This document shows, one piece after another, positions 27,579 through 37,825 of a stretch of DNA of 43,594 bases. How positions within the stretch are numbered: position 1 is the stretch's first letter; each line of letters starts with the position of its first letter. The stretch comes from Bacteroidales bacterium (GTDB lineage Bacteria; Bacteroidota; Bacteroidia; Bacteroidales; UBA10428). The stretch covers positions 1 to 43,594 of the forward strand of contig JAFGTR010000075.1 in the NCBI GenBank assembly GCA_016934055.1, written 5' to 3'. Below the pieces are notes generated by a model, which made no database searches, had not been told where the DNA came from, and was given only the letters and a program-made list of their open reading frames with translations. The position numbers and the translations under genes are program-made.

Positions 27579-29417
27579 TTACCATCCCGGGTTTTGCCCG
27601 AATTCGGGATAAATGTTCACCTGTTCCTGCGGTAAAGGCAACCAGTAATGTTTATCTTCCACCACGCGTGTTACAACGACTCTTTCCTTCATATTTATTG
27701 GTTTGCCGTCAGTGCCCCGTTCGAAATCAATGGCCGTTTTTTCCCTGTATTTTTTCTGTCCTGTAATCATCCACCTGCGCAGATCACAAAAGCGGATATT
27801 GGCTTCACACATGAGCTCAACTGCCCTTTCCCTTATGAGCTCGCTCATAAAAGCTTCCTGTGAAGCAAGATACCTTGTGTCAACACCAGGCACATTGGCC
27901 CTGGCCCTGACGACATTCACGGCATCTTCTGCTGTTAAAACATAATCTCCGTTTCCGGGGTGACTGCTTTGAGGCGTTCCGTAGCCGTATAACACAGCTT
28001 CTGCATACATATAATATACATCAGCCAGTCTCAAATAACCCGGTAACATTAATTTATTGGGGACATTATCCACGTTATTGCCTTCATTAGGATAAAACTT
28101 TTTCATCATGTAACCGGTTCGGCTGCCGCTCAGATCATCACGGTAGTTGCCGCCGTTATACAGATTGGCATAGCGTCTTTCGTCATCAGCAGAGGTTCCT
28201 CCCTGGATCATTTTCACACCGTCGTAGACAATACTCTCATAAAAGCGCGGATCACGGCCTGTCCACGGATCTGCAGGGTCATAACCCGAGCCTTCTGCAT
28301 CGATTGGTAATCCGTTGGCCATACCAAAGTTTTTGACATAGCTGTGTGTTGGTGAAACCATATTACCATCACCGCCCAGTACCTGCGGGTGATGTAAAGA
28401 TGTCGTTACATCATAATATATGTTATTATAGTAATATCGGGGAGTCATAAGTGATTCCGGGTAGCCGGGAATATCGCCGTTCAGGGTGTAGAAATTTTCA
28501 TGATACCTGTCCCATTCTGTCAGCTGGTAAAATGCTTCTCCGGTATGTGACAGATACAGGCAGTTGTAAAATGCTTCAGCCGCCTGTTTGCACAATTCGG
28601 CGTCATATGATGCATTACCGGTCGACACTTTGTTCATTAAAGGGCTTGCCGCATACAACAGGTTCTTGCCCAGGTAGGCATAAGCTGTTGATTTGGTTAC
28701 GCGCTGGTCGTTATCGCCCAGTGTTTCCTGCCCAACCACTGTGTTGTCCCAGTTAGACGGCAGCAATGCTGCTGCTTCCTCCAGGTCTTTGGCCGCCAGC
28801 AGGGCTGTTTCCCGGTATGTCAGACGCGGAAGATTCAGTTGTTCTGAGCCAAGTACCTCATCGATATAGGGAAGACCTCCCCAGTAACTTATCAGCTGGA
28901 AATGGAAAAAACCACGGAAGAACAGAAGCTGTCCTTTAATGATATCCTTTTCCTCCTGTGTTCCGATAAGCTCATCAATATTGGCCAGGCCGACATTGGC
29001 TTTGCGTATGCCATACCAGGCCAGAGGCCATAAGCCTTTCTGTGTCCATTCACTGGTTTCAGTAACCGCCCCGTTGCTGGCCATAAAATAGCTCTGGTTC
29101 CATCCCCATGCCGTGGTATACCAATACCAGTAATCGCCGTTGTCAAAATGAACATTTAATCTCCAGTCAACGGTTGTGGCCAGAATTTCATCCGCGATAT
29201 TCCAGTCAGCCACATAGACCGACCTGGTATAATCAGGTATACAATGGTACATCTCTTCCGTAAAGCCCTGGAAGCTTTTGAAAGTGCCAAAGATCTCCTG
29301 TTCGGAAAGGATTGCTTCAGGCGATTTGTCAAGGTAGTCTTCGCATGATATCAATAGGAGTCCCAATGCAACGACTGACGCCTGTAATAAAATGAATATG
29401 TTATTATGCTTTGTCAT
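27579..29417 (-). CDS. xusB: SusD/RagB-family xylan-binding lipoprotein (XusB-like)
   Basis: The start is set at the ATG at 29417, because an upstream in-frame ATG (29441) overlaps the SusC gene and would lengthen the signal peptide before the lipobox. The 612-residue protein has a lipoprotein signal with Cys25 (LLLISCEDYLD), followed by KSPEAILSEQEIF, a very typical SusD opening. The helical core includes KGQLLFFRGFFHFQLISYWGG, and the C-terminal part includes YMYAEAVL, VVRARANVPG and ERAVELMCEANIRFCDLRRW. It ends in FGQNPGW. It pairs with the 1052-residue SusC whose stop is 13 bases upstream. Role: surface capture of xylan oligosaccharides and lid for the transporter. The xus name rests on gene order. 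Confidence 0.94.
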   Translation of the reverse strand: MTKHNNIFILLQASVVALGLLLISCEDYLDKSPEAILSEQEIFGTFKSFQGFTEEMYHCIPDYTRSVYVADWNIADEILATTVDWRLNVHFDNGDYWYWYTTAWGWNQSYFMASNGAVTETSEWTQKGLWPLAWYGIRKANVGLANIDELIGTQEEKDIIKGQLLFFRGFFHFQLISYWGGLPYIDEVLGSEQLNLPRLTYRETALLAAKDLEEAAALLPSNWDNTVVGQETLGDNDQRVTKSTAYAYLGKNLLYAASPLMNKVSTGNASYDAELCKQAAEAFYNCLYLSHTGEAFYQLTEWDRYHENFYTLNGDIPGYPESLMTPRYYYNNIYYDVTTSLHHPQVLGGDGNMVSPTHSYVKNFGMANGLPIDAEGSGYDPADPWTGRDPRFYESIVYDGVKMIQGGTSADDERRYANLYNGGNYRDDLSGSRTGYMMKKFYPNEGNNVDNVPNKLMLPGYLRLADVYYMYAEAVLYGYGTPQSSHPGNGDYVLTAEDAVNVVRARANVPGVDTRYLASQEAFMSELIRERAVELMCEANIRFCDLRRWMITGQKKYREKTAIDFERGTDGKPINMKERVVVTRVVEDKHYWLPLPQEQVNIYPEFGQNPGW

Positions 29418-29430
29418 GATACGGTGGTTT

Positions 29431-32400
29431 TTACAAAACAATATTGATTCCTAAGTTTATGCGCCGTACAGTAGGATATGCGCCTCCTCCGCCTGAGCCG
29501 CCAATATTTGATTCACGGTCATCGGGCATCCTGGTCCATAAAAGAAGATTATTACCGTTCAGGTATATTCGCAATGACTGTATGCCAATCCTGTTTATCA
29601 GGCCCGACCCGAAGGTGTAAGCTATTTCTGCATTCTTCATACGCAGATAAGATCCGTCGTAGGCATAAAAATTCCCGTACCGGTCGAATTTATTGACATA
29701 CCTTGGCACAAACGATTCTGCATCGGTATTGTCTTTTGTCCAGTATTCCCCCTGTTCATAAACCACATTCGTTTGCTTGTTGAAATTGCCAAAACCCACA
29801 TACCTGGTTACATTGCTTACCCCATAGAACTGCACAAAAATGCTGAATCCCTTGTATTCGCCACCAAGACTGCAGTTATAAGTGTTTTGGGGCCTTTCCG
29901 GGTAACCGTTGGGAGCTGAGTCATCACTGTCTATTATTCCGTCACCATTGAAATCCAGTATATTGTATTCTCCCGGCAGCTTAAGGTTATCATTTACCTC
30001 CCATGTTGTACTGCCATACACTTCGTCCCATGTGTTCATAAAATCACCAAGCAGTTGAGACCTGTACTGGCCGATCTGGTATCCCTGCTTTTTCTGGTAC
30101 GCAGGCAATAATTCAGCATCATCGGCAAAAATGATCTCGTCTTTGGCATGGGTCATGGATAAATTGGCCCACAATCTCAATCCTTTTGAAAAACGATGAT
30201 TCAGTTTTGTTTCGATCTCATATCCTTTAACCTTAACCTCGCCAAGGTTAGCTGATGGCGGAATCCCGCCTAAATAATCAACGACGGCTCTGTCCTCTCC
30301 CTTAATAAGGATTTCTTTACGGTAATCATTAAAAATGTCAACATTACCTTGAATCAATCCGTTCAGTAATGAATATTCAATTCCAAGATTCATCTTTTCT
30401 GCCGTTTCCCAATGTATTTCAGGGTTGCCAATGGCGCCTTCCTTATACCATGTATAGGGGCTGATGGAGTTCCACATACTGCCAAGATGGGATTCACCCC
30501 CGTATTCCCATGATGTGGTGTATAACCAGCGTAAATCAGGATTGTATTCATCCAGTGTTAACCTGTCGTTTCCGACAAGGCCATAAGATCCGCGAATCTT
30601 GAACCGGCTCAGCCAGGAAATGTCCTGCATGAATTTTTCATTGCTCAGCATCCATCCAAGCGCTGCAGAGGGGAAAAAATCAAACCGGTAGCCCGGGCCG
30701 AATTTCTCCGAGCCGTTGTAAGCCCCGTTAAACTCAACAAAATACTTTTCAGCAAAATTATAAGTCGTCCTGAAAACCCAGTCTTCGCGATAAAGCGGGA
30801 AAATGCTGCCTTTTGCCCGCTGGTCGCGACTGAAAAGGCCCATGAGCGTAAGGTTATGCCTGTTTATTGTTTTCTCGTAATTAACCTGAATCTGGTAGAA
30901 CGTTTTTCTTATGGTTTCAGTGTCGATCATGCCATCGGTGCTGTCAGACCATTCCGGAACAATGTAATCATACTTGGCGGAGCCATATACCTGGTTCCAG
31001 GTTACATCTCCTTCAGGGGATACCCACTTCTCAATACCGGTGCCCCAGTTATGCCAGATGCCACCCCAGGATACAAAATTATTATCCAGTGAGAAAGTGC
31101 CTTTTGCACTAAGCCCTTTTAAAAGCATGCTCAGATCCTGTGTCAGCGTAAAGTCAGTGTTTATCACTGATGTTTTTACATTCCTTACCCCCTGGGTAGA
31201 TACATTTTTTACAGAATTCTGCACGTCAACTTCATTGGCCGGCCAGAATCCCCATGTGCCATCACTGTATTGAACCGGGAAGGCATCCGGTGGGTTACCA
31301 TAGGCGGCCTGCCATATGGTGTATTCGAACCCTGACCAGGTTTCTTTTTTCACGGCATGGGAACCGGAAAGATTGGTTGAGAGGGTTGTCGTTTTCGTTA
31401 TGGCAAAGTCGAGGTTACTTCTGAAATTAAGCCTGTCGTATCCGTATCCCGGATCATATCCCTGACCGTTATCCCTGACGTTCATTAAATCCCCTTCATG
31501 CAGATAATCCATTGAAGCATAAAATTTAACAAATGATGACCCGCCGGAAATGCTGATGTTGTTATTGTATGACATGGCGTAATCCTTGAACGACTCTTCC
31601 TGCCAGTCGACATTTGGATATCTTTCAGCTTCTTCCAGGCTTGCCGGATGACGGTACTTGTCCAGCTCTGCAATCGGGGTATAAGCCTGAAAAATTTCCG
31701 GGCTTATGTTAACTTCCCGTTCTATGGCCATATTACGTACTCTCAGTGCATCATACGCGTCATATTTCCCGGGTATCTTAGAAGGTATTTTCATGGTCGC
31801 GTCGGATGACACCCTGATATTCACCTTGTTTTCAGAACCGCGCTTGGTGGTGATGAGAATAACCCCGTTTGCCCCTTTAACACCGAAAACAGCGGTAGCA
31901 GATGCATCTTTCAATACCGATATGCTTTCCACTGATTTCAGGTCAATCTGGTTCATGGACCGTTCAATACCATCTATCAGGATAAGCGGATTTCCAAAGT
32001 TCCATGTTCCCTGGCCCCTGATATAGATAACAGGATTTTCATCCCCGGGTTCGCCGGTACCCTGCATGGTAATCAAACCAGGGATATTCCCGGTAAGAGC
32101 TGCGCCTATATTGGACACCCCCCCCGCTTTTTCCAGCACTTCACCGGTTGTTTGCGATATGGCGCCCACTACACTCTCTTTCTTTTGTCTCCCATAACCA
32201 ACAACGACAATTTCTTCCAACTGGATTTCAGATTCCTCCAAGACTACCGTGATATTATCCCGGCCGCCCACATCAATTTCCTGTGATTCCATTCCGACGA
32301 ATGATATAACAAGGACCTGATTTCCTTCAGGAATACTAAGCGTGAATGCGCCGTTTACATCTGTCGTAGTCCCTATTGTATTGTCTCCTTTCAGGATTAC

Positions 32401-32589
32401 TGTGGCCCCGATAACAGGCATTTGTTCTTCATCTAACACAAAGCCCTTTACGGTATGACCATTTTGTGCAAATACTGATGAACAGTAGAGCATTATAAAC
32501 AAGAAAAGACATCCTGCCAGCCATGATTTCCTCTTTGTTCCAGATAAAAAGGATCCGGCCTGAACCACACTTTTCATCATTAATTTCAT
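29431..32589 (-). CDS. xusA: SusC/RagA-family TonB-dependent outer-membrane transporter (XusA-like), first gene of the operon
   Basis: The 1052-residue protein has a signal peptide (about 1-41, ending near SSVFAQ), a carboxypeptidase-regulatory-like domain (about 45-125) with VKGFVLDEEQMPVIGATV, the classic SusC TonB-box region LEEIVVVGYGRQKKE, a plug with NPVIYIRGQGTWNFGNPLIL and GVILITTKRGS, and a 22-strand-type barrel ending in RRINLGINIVL. The N terminus has Met1, Met4 and Met5 as possible starts. It heads the polycistronic xylan cassette and is preceded by the 620-base regulatory gap next to the HTCS gene, which is the expected place for the inducible promoter. Import of xylan oligosaccharides is inferred from the following enzymes. 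Confidence 0.95.
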   Translation of the reverse strand: MKLMMKSVVQAGSFLSGTKRKSWLAGCLFLFIMLYCSSVFAQNGHTVKGFVLDEEQMPVIGATVILKGDNTIGTTTDVNGAFTLSIPEGNQVLVISFVGMESQEIDVGGRDNITVVLEESEIQLEEIVVVGYGRQKKESVVGAISQTTGEVLEKAGGVSNIGAALTGNIPGLITMQGTGEPGDENPVIYIRGQGTWNFGNPLILIDGIERSMNQIDLKSVESISVLKDASATAVFGVKGANGVILITTKRGSENKVNIRVSSDATMKIPSKIPGKYDAYDALRVRNMAIEREVNISPEIFQAYTPIAELDKYRHPASLEEAERYPNVDWQEESFKDYAMSYNNNISISGGSSFVKFYASMDYLHEGDLMNVRDNGQGYDPGYGYDRLNFRSNLDFAITKTTTLSTNLSGSHAVKKETWSGFEYTIWQAAYGNPPDAFPVQYSDGTWGFWPANEVDVQNSVKNVSTQGVRNVKTSVINTDFTLTQDLSMLLKGLSAKGTFSLDNNFVSWGGIWHNWGTGIEKWVSPEGDVTWNQVYGSAKYDYIVPEWSDSTDGMIDTETIRKTFYQIQVNYEKTINRHNLTLMGLFSRDQRAKGSIFPLYREDWVFRTTYNFAEKYFVEFNGAYNGSEKFGPGYRFDFFPSAALGWMLSNEKFMQDISWLSRFKIRGSYGLVGNDRLTLDEYNPDLRWLYTTSWEYGGESHLGSMWNSISPYTWYKEGAIGNPEIHWETAEKMNLGIEYSLLNGLIQGNVDIFNDYRKEILIKGEDRAVVDYLGGIPPSANLGEVKVKGYEIETKLNHRFSKGLRLWANLSMTHAKDEIIFADDAELLPAYQKKQGYQIGQYRSQLLGDFMNTWDEVYGSTTWEVNDNLKLPGEYNILDFNGDGIIDSDDSAPNGYPERPQNTYNCSLGGEYKGFSIFVQFYGVSNVTRYVGFGNFNKQTNVVYEQGEYWTKDNTDAESFVPRYVNKFDRYGNFYAYDGSYLRMKNAEIAYTFGSGLINRIGIQSLRIYLNGNNLLLWTRMPDDRESNIGGSGGGGAYPTVRRINLGINIVL

Positions 32590-32672
32590 TAGAATTTAAC
32601 TTTTAAATTAATAGTCAGAGTTTTGGTGATACTCATATAATCGGTTATTGATAAGATACAGGAAGATCAATT

Positions 32673-32703
32673 GACAGGAGTTTTACAGGTCAATTCTCCT
32701 GTC
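32673..32703. repeat. Inverted repeat in the xylan-operon leader
   Basis: Arms GACAGGAG (32673-32680) and CTCCTGTC (32696-32703) are perfect complements separated by 15 bases. They lie about 85-115 bases before the SusC start. They may form a leader hairpin or a dimer-binding operator. Confidence 0.4.
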
Positions 32704-32949
32704 TGCCCTGACGGGCTTTCACAAATGATGGTCAGGTATCGTCTATTGCAGTCATCGTTTTCCAGGTTAAGGTTAATTTTTCCGGTTTTTTTGGTCAGGG
32801 TTGCTAAAGGTATTTATACAGTGAAAATCGGACTATAAAATTTCAGTCAATCACTTGGAAAATTGATGCGGTATATGTGTATTGGCCTTGGTACAGATCT
32901 AATACAATTTCGTCTGAACTTATATGAGTGCTTTTTTAAACCACGCAGT

Positions 32950-32965
32950 CCTGCCGGTCGGCAGG
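32950..32965. repeat. CCTGCCG-GT-CGGCAGG palindrome
   Basis: A 7-base perfect inverted repeat with a 2-base centre stands in AT-rich surroundings between the HTCS and SusC genes. It could be a dispersed intergenic palindrome, a terminator stem for the HTCS message, or an operator. Confidence 0.5.
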
Positions 32966-33209
32966 TAGGGGTGACCTGTTTTTAACAAAAAGGGCATATC
33001 TGCATTATTATCCCCCGCGTTTCGTTGTACAGCGGGACTTATGGAATAAAAATGAATGGCTATGTCATTGCTACAAACAGTTAGCACTTACGGTGCCATA
33101 AAATATAAAAAACCGATAAAATACTGGTCTTTAATAGTGTATGAACTGGTTACATAAAAGCCTGAGAAGAAGGATGAACCGACTTTTAATTCGTATAGAT
33201 TAATAAACG

Positions 33210-36200
33210 CTATTTAGCAAGGAATTCTGAGGGTGGTTTCCCATATTGCTTTTTGAAGCATTTGGTGAAGTACGAAGGTGATGTGAATCCGGTGAGATAG
33301 GCAATTTCGGCCAACGAATATTGACTGGACTCCATCAGTTTAATGGCCTGTTTTAAACGGATCAGACTGATAAACTCAATGATTGACTGTCCCGTCAATG
33401 CCTTGATTTTTCTGTAAACGTTACTGCGGCTTAATTTTAAATGTTCTGCCAGACCTTCAACATTAAGTGAATTATCGGTAATGTTTTGAATTATATAGTC
33501 AATGGCTTCTTTAAGGAATTTTTGATCCAGTTTATGGTCTGCCAGTTTGTTTGGTATGATATAAACTTCCTTGCTGAAATAAGAAAACAATTCCCTTCGT
33601 GAACGGATAAGCTGGGTTATTTGTGCACAAAGGAATTGAATATTAAAGGGTTTGGTAATATAGGCATCGGCACCTGTTTCAATGCCCTCAATTTGTTCTT
33701 TTATACTCGTTTTGGCTGTAAGCAGTATAACCGGAATATGACAAGTCCTGATATCTGATTTAATGATCTGACAGAGTTCCGTTCCGCTGACGTTTGGCAT
33801 GATGATATCACTGACAATCAGATCAGGAATATCCGATTGAGCCAGTTCTACTCCTGATCTTCCGTCATGAGCCTGGGCAATATTGAATTTATTGCTCAGT
33901 TCTTTCGCTAAAAATGCCCTGAGTTCTTCATTGTCTTCTACAATTAAAATATCAGGTTTTTCTTCATTCTTATTTGTTTCTGCTTCTGCCTCTTTTTTAC
34001 TCAGCATTATTTCTGCTTCATGATCCGCAAGAATATTTCTTTTCAAAGTGGCAAACGATTCAGGCAATACATCATATTTCTTATATGCACCCGGATCAAT
34101 CGGCAGAACAAAGGTAAACCGGGTCTCAACACCAGGTATGCTTTCAGCCCATATTTTTCCGCAATGCATTTCAACCAGACCTTTAGTCAACGTCAATCCA
34201 ATACCTGTTCCCTGATTTCGCCTTATTTCACTGGATTTTCCCCGGTAAAACTTATCAAAAATAAAGGGCAGCTCTTCCGGTGATATGCCTTCGCCATTAT
34301 CCGTAACATCAATTTTAACGAATCTGCTATCTGTCTGTATATCCTTGGACAATTCGCTGTAAATATCAAGCATTTCTTTACTGTTTATGACTTTTACGGT
34401 AATCCTTATCAGGCCTTTGTCCGGAGTATGCTGATAAGCATTAGACAGCAGGTTCAATATTATGGTTTCGAGTTTTTCCGGATCAAACCATCCCATAATT
34501 GAGGTTTTATCTGATTCGACAGCAAAGTCAATCTGCCGGCTTTTTATATTTATTCTGAAATACGTTGATATTTCCGCAATATATTGTTTAATATCGCCAT
34601 GTTGTATCTTAAGCTTTGTTCTTCCTTCTTCCAGTTTTCTGAAATCCATCAGATTATTTGTCAACTGAAGCAGCCGGTTGGCATTTCTGTAAATGACCAG
34701 CAAGTGTTCTTTAACTTTTGTTTCAGCTTTGGATATAAGACTGTCAAGAGGAGCCAGAATAAGATTCAAAGGTGTTCGGAACTCATGCGCAATATTTGTA
34801 AAGAAATGAATATTCGCTTCATTGAGTTTGTGCTCTTTTTCTCTTGCAAGCTGCTCCAGTTTAAGCTTGTCCTTTATCCTTATTCTTTCATTTCTTATAT
34901 GCACAGTTGTTATTATGGCCGCAGAAAAAAGCAGTATATAAAATAATCTTGCCCACCATGTTTTCCAATAAGGTGGCTTAATGGTAATCCTCAATTCTGT
35001 CGGTTTTTCATTCCAGATGCCGTCGTTATTTGAACCCTTAACCATAAAGACATATTTACCGGGCCTTATTTTGGTATAATTTGCAGTTCTTTGCGTACCA
35101 ATACAATTCCAGTCTTCATCAAATCCTTTCAGCATATAGCAAAACTGGTTTCGTGAGGGCCGTGTATAATTAAGGGCTACAAAATCAATTGAAAATGAGG
35201 TCTGCTGGTAGTTAAGTGTAATTTCTTTTGTTTCAATGATATGTTTTTTCAATGGGGAATCTTTGGCCCCGATTTTGGCCGGCTTGTTGTTTATCCTGAG
35301 CTCAGTTATGTAAACAGCAGGAATTGAATTGTTTTCCCTGATCCTGCCCGGATAAAAGATATTAAAACCGTTTTCGCTGCCGAAATAAAACTCTCCGTTT
35401 TTGGTACGTAAACAAGACCTTACATTAAATTCATTTGAATTAAGCCCGTCTTCCTTGGTATAATTTCTGAAACTGTTTTTTTCGTAATTAAATCTGCAAA
35501 TGCCTTTGCTTGTGCTGATCCATAAAAATCCTTCATCATCTTCCAGTATGCCTTTGATATTATTTGATGCCAGACCATCCTTCTTTTGAATAACGGTAAA
35601 TGAGCTGTCCTGTTTGTTAAACAGATTTAATCCTTTATCGGAAGTCCCTATCCATATTCTGCCCTTACTGTCTTCAAAAAGACATTCTACCACATTGCTG
35701 CTCAGACTTGAAGGTTCATTGGTGTGCAGAAAATTATAACATTGAACCGGTTGATTTTTATTCTTTTTTACAACGATGAGGCCGTAAATGGTCCCAACCC
35801 AAAAATTATGTGCATTATCTGAGAGTAATGCAGTGACATATGATATATTGGATATCAGTTCCTGATTGTTAACACAGATAAACGAATAGAACTCATCTGT
35901 TTTCCTGTCATATAAAAATAATCCGTTTCCTGCAGTCCCTGCCCATATGTTTCCCTGCGAATCCTCGTATAATGTAAAAACATTATTGTTTTCTACGCCT
36001 GCGCTATTGATTAACCTGTAGTTTCGAATTTTTATGCCGTTCTTGTTAAGCCGGTCAATTCCTCCGGACCAGGTTCCAATCCATAAGTTGTCATCTGAAT
36101 CATATAATATGTCCTGAACATCGTTATTGACAATATAAGGATGGTTATTGTTATGAACAAACCGGTTGAATTGGCGTTTGCCCGGATCAAACCTGCAAAT

Positions 36201-37448
36201 TCCGCCTCCGTTGGTGGCTATCCATATATTACCCTGACGGTCTTCGGTAAATCCCATAACATCATTGTTGATAAGCTTCTTATCAGCGGTTCTTATTTTT
36301 TGAAATGATTCGAATTTTCTGAACTTTTCATCGATAATATTGATTCCCTTGTTGTATGTCCCTATCCACAGCCTGTTTTCTTCATCGCCATACAGACTCC
36401 ATATCGAATTGCTGTTTATGCTGTAATCGTTTCCTTCTTCCGTTTTATAATAATTTACCAGTCCTGTTTTTGTATTCAAACAGTTAAGGCCTCCGTTATC
36501 CGTTCCGATCCAGATATTACCTTTATTATCAGCGAACAATGAAAGGATGTAGTTGTTTGATATTCTGCCACGAGGTGTTTCAGTTGAATAATGTTCAAAA
36601 CCGAAACCGGTGCTGCCTTCAACGATTTTATTCAGCCCTCCTCCTTTAGTGCCTGTCCAGATAAAACCGTCATTGTCGAGCGTAAGGCAAGTAATATGAT
36701 TGTTACTTAGACTGTAAATATTGTCTGGTTCATTAAAAAAATGTTGGAATACGGCTTCAGAGGTTAACAAATTAAGCCCATTCTGCGTCCCAACCCATAA
36801 ATGGCCATTCTTATCTTTTGTGATGCAGGTAATCTGATCTGAACTGATCGACAGGGAATCATTATTATTATGCGTATAAACGGTTATTCTTTTATTCTTA
36901 TAATCATAGGCATACAAGCCATTATTATAAGTGCCCGTCCACACAAGTGAGTTTTCATCGGCATAAAGTGCTGTTATAAGCATCTGGTTTAAGGCATTGA
37001 TCGTATCGCCAGCATCAGGCACACCACTGAAATTATCTTCTTCCCTGTGATAGAGATTCAGGCCTGCGGGAGTTCCAATCCACAAATTCTTGTTTTTATC
37101 CTCCGTAATAACATTTATCGTACTGCTGTTCAAACTGGTTGATGAACCTGTTATGTTTTCATACATGTAAAGGTTGATCCCGTCATATCGCACAAGTCCG
37201 GACTCTGTGCCAAACCACATAAAACCTTTGTGATCTTTATAAATACATCTGACCGCATTGTATTCAAAATCGGGAGACAGAGACTGAAACACAATTTCGT
37301 GTTGACTGTCAGAAAACTTTATACCGGTTTCATAAGGATTATTATCCTGGCCCGGATTATTTTCAATCGGTTGGGAAAAACACAGGAATCCGGCTTGCAT
37401 AAATGCCGACAACACGTAAAAGACAATATGAGTTTTAGATAATGACAT
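33210..37448 (-). CDS. Hybrid two-component system regulator (HTCS), xylan-sensing by context
   Basis: The 1412-residue protein joins sensor kinase and DNA-binding regulator. A signal peptide (about 1-25) is followed by 14 propeller repeats (about 50-720), such as LWIGTPAGLNLY and IWIGTDNGGLNCL, enough for two seven-bladed propellers. Then come a Y_Y_Y domain (about 735-825), one membrane helix (about 832-852), HisKA with phospho-acceptor His888 in IAHEFRTPLN, an ATPase domain (DNGEGISPEELPFIFDKFYRG, then GTGIGLTL), a receiver domain with Asp1214 in LIVSDIIMPN, and a C-terminal AraC-type helix-turn-helix (about 1310-1410). HTCS proteins bind an oligosaccharide in the periplasm and switch on the adjacent polysaccharide locus. 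This gene lies 620 bases upstream of the SusC-led operon in the same direction. All key catalytic residues are present. Confidence 0.96.
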   Translation of the reverse strand: MSLSKTHIVFYVLSAFMQAGFLCFSQPIENNPGQDNNPYETGIKFSDSQHEIVFQSLSPDFEYNAVRCIYKDHKGFMWFGTESGLVRYDGINLYMYENITGSSTSLNSSTINVITEDKNKNLWIGTPAGLNLYHREEDNFSGVPDAGDTINALNQMLITALYADENSLVWTGTYNNGLYAYDYKNKRITVYTHNNNDSLSISSDQITCITKDKNGHLWVGTQNGLNLLTSEAVFQHFFNEPDNIYSLSNNHITCLTLDNDGFIWTGTKGGGLNKIVEGSTGFGFEHYSTETPRGRISNNYILSLFADNKGNIWIGTDNGGLNCLNTKTGLVNYYKTEEGNDYSINSNSIWSLYGDEENRLWIGTYNKGINIIDEKFRKFESFQKIRTADKKLINNDVMGFTEDRQGNIWIATNGGGICRFDPGKRQFNRFVHNNNHPYIVNNDVQDILYDSDDNLWIGTWSGGIDRLNKNGIKIRNYRLINSAGVENNNVFTLYEDSQGNIWAGTAGNGLFLYDRKTDEFYSFICVNNQELISNISYVTALLSDNAHNFWVGTIYGLIVVKKNKNQPVQCYNFLHTNEPSSLSSNVVECLFEDSKGRIWIGTSDKGLNLFNKQDSSFTVIQKKDGLASNNIKGILEDDEGFLWISTSKGICRFNYEKNSFRNYTKEDGLNSNEFNVRSCLRTKNGEFYFGSENGFNIFYPGRIRENNSIPAVYITELRINNKPAKIGAKDSPLKKHIIETKEITLNYQQTSFSIDFVALNYTRPSRNQFCYMLKGFDEDWNCIGTQRTANYTKIRPGKYVFMVKGSNNDGIWNEKPTELRITIKPPYWKTWWARLFYILLFSAAIITTVHIRNERIRIKDKLKLEQLAREKEHKLNEANIHFFTNIAHEFRTPLNLILAPLDSLISKAETKVKEHLLVIYRNANRLLQLTNNLMDFRKLEEGRTKLKIQHGDIKQYIAEISTYFRINIKSRQIDFAVESDKTSIMGWFDPEKLETIILNLLSNAYQHTPDKGLIRITVKVINSKEMLDIYSELSKDIQTDSRFVKIDVTDNGEGISPEELPFIFDKFYRGKSSEIRRNQGTGIGLTLTKGLVEMHCGKIWAESIPGVETRFTFVLPIDPGAYKKYDVLPESFATLKRNILADHEAEIMLSKKEAEAETNKNEEKPDILIVEDNEELRAFLAKELSNKFNIAQAHDGRSGVELAQSDIPDLIVSDIIMPNVSGTELCQIIKSDIRTCHIPVILLTAKTSIKEQIEGIETGADAYITKPFNIQFLCAQITQLIRSRRELFSYFSKEVYIIPNKLADHKLDQKFLKEAIDYIIQNITDNSLNVEGLAEHLKLSRSNVYRKIKALTGQSIIEFISLIRLKQAIKLMESSQYSLAEIAYLTGFTSPSYFTKCFKKQYGKPPSEFLAK

Positions 37449-37825
37449 TTTTTAAAATCCCTGTAATTGCCTGTAGGTTATTTTCCAGAGAAATCACTTC
37501 TCCTGATAAACATGATAAATATACAACGAATCCGATTTAGTAACAGCATTTTTTTAATCTTCATATTGATCTTGCTGATGATTACGGGGACACAATTCCC
37601 GGAATATAATCAGCATTGCTGATAATGCTTATTATAGTGTATTTTCGTCCGGATCAGATATTGTTTTGCTAAAATGAGTATCTTAAAAAGCTTACTCAAC
37701 TTGCATCCTGATATAATCCAGGATATCAACTTTCGTAAGTTTCATTATATTTACATTTGTTATAAAGATTTTTAAACAGGATTTTTACGTTCATTCATTG
37801 CTTTTAACAAAAATAAACATTTGAA
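37449..37825. promoter_or_regulatory. Divergent promoter region between HTCS and sterol-reductase-like gene
   Basis: This 377-base gap between divergent genes must hold both promoters. It is AT-rich and contains a small palindrome TCAGCA-T-TGCTGA at 37610-37622. No gene or RNA is recognised. Confidence 0.5.
37752..37759 (+). promoter_or_regulatory. Possible -7 promoter element for the sterol-reductase-like gene
   Basis: TACATTTG matches the Bacteroidota -7 consensus TAnnTTTG and lies 66 bases before the ATG. The expected -33 TTTG is only approximated by TTTC at 37731-37734. Confidence 0.4.

Larger units (their letters stand above)
32590..33209. promoter_or_regulatory. 620-base gap between HTCS and the xylan operon
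   Basis: No gene is seen in this stretch. It should hold the inducible promoter and regulator-binding sites for the SusC-headed operon. Visible structure includes an 8-base inverted repeat GACAGGAG/CTCCTGTC at 32673-32703, a small GCCC-TGAC-GGGC hairpin after it, and a 16-base near-perfect palindrome at 32950-32965. I found no clean TAnnTTTG element on the minus strand close to the SusC start. Confidence 0.55.

Noticed and set aside
24555..32589. The two SusC/SusD pairs as a recent tandem duplication
   Set aside because: The SusC proteins differ in length and in the TonB-box and plug regions, and the SusD proteins share only family motifs; two distinct pairs are normal for xus loci.
37808..37815. 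Minus-strand TATTTTTG as the HTCS promoter
   Set aside because: It matches the -7 consensus but lies about 360 bases from the HTCS start and almost on the start of the opposite gene.
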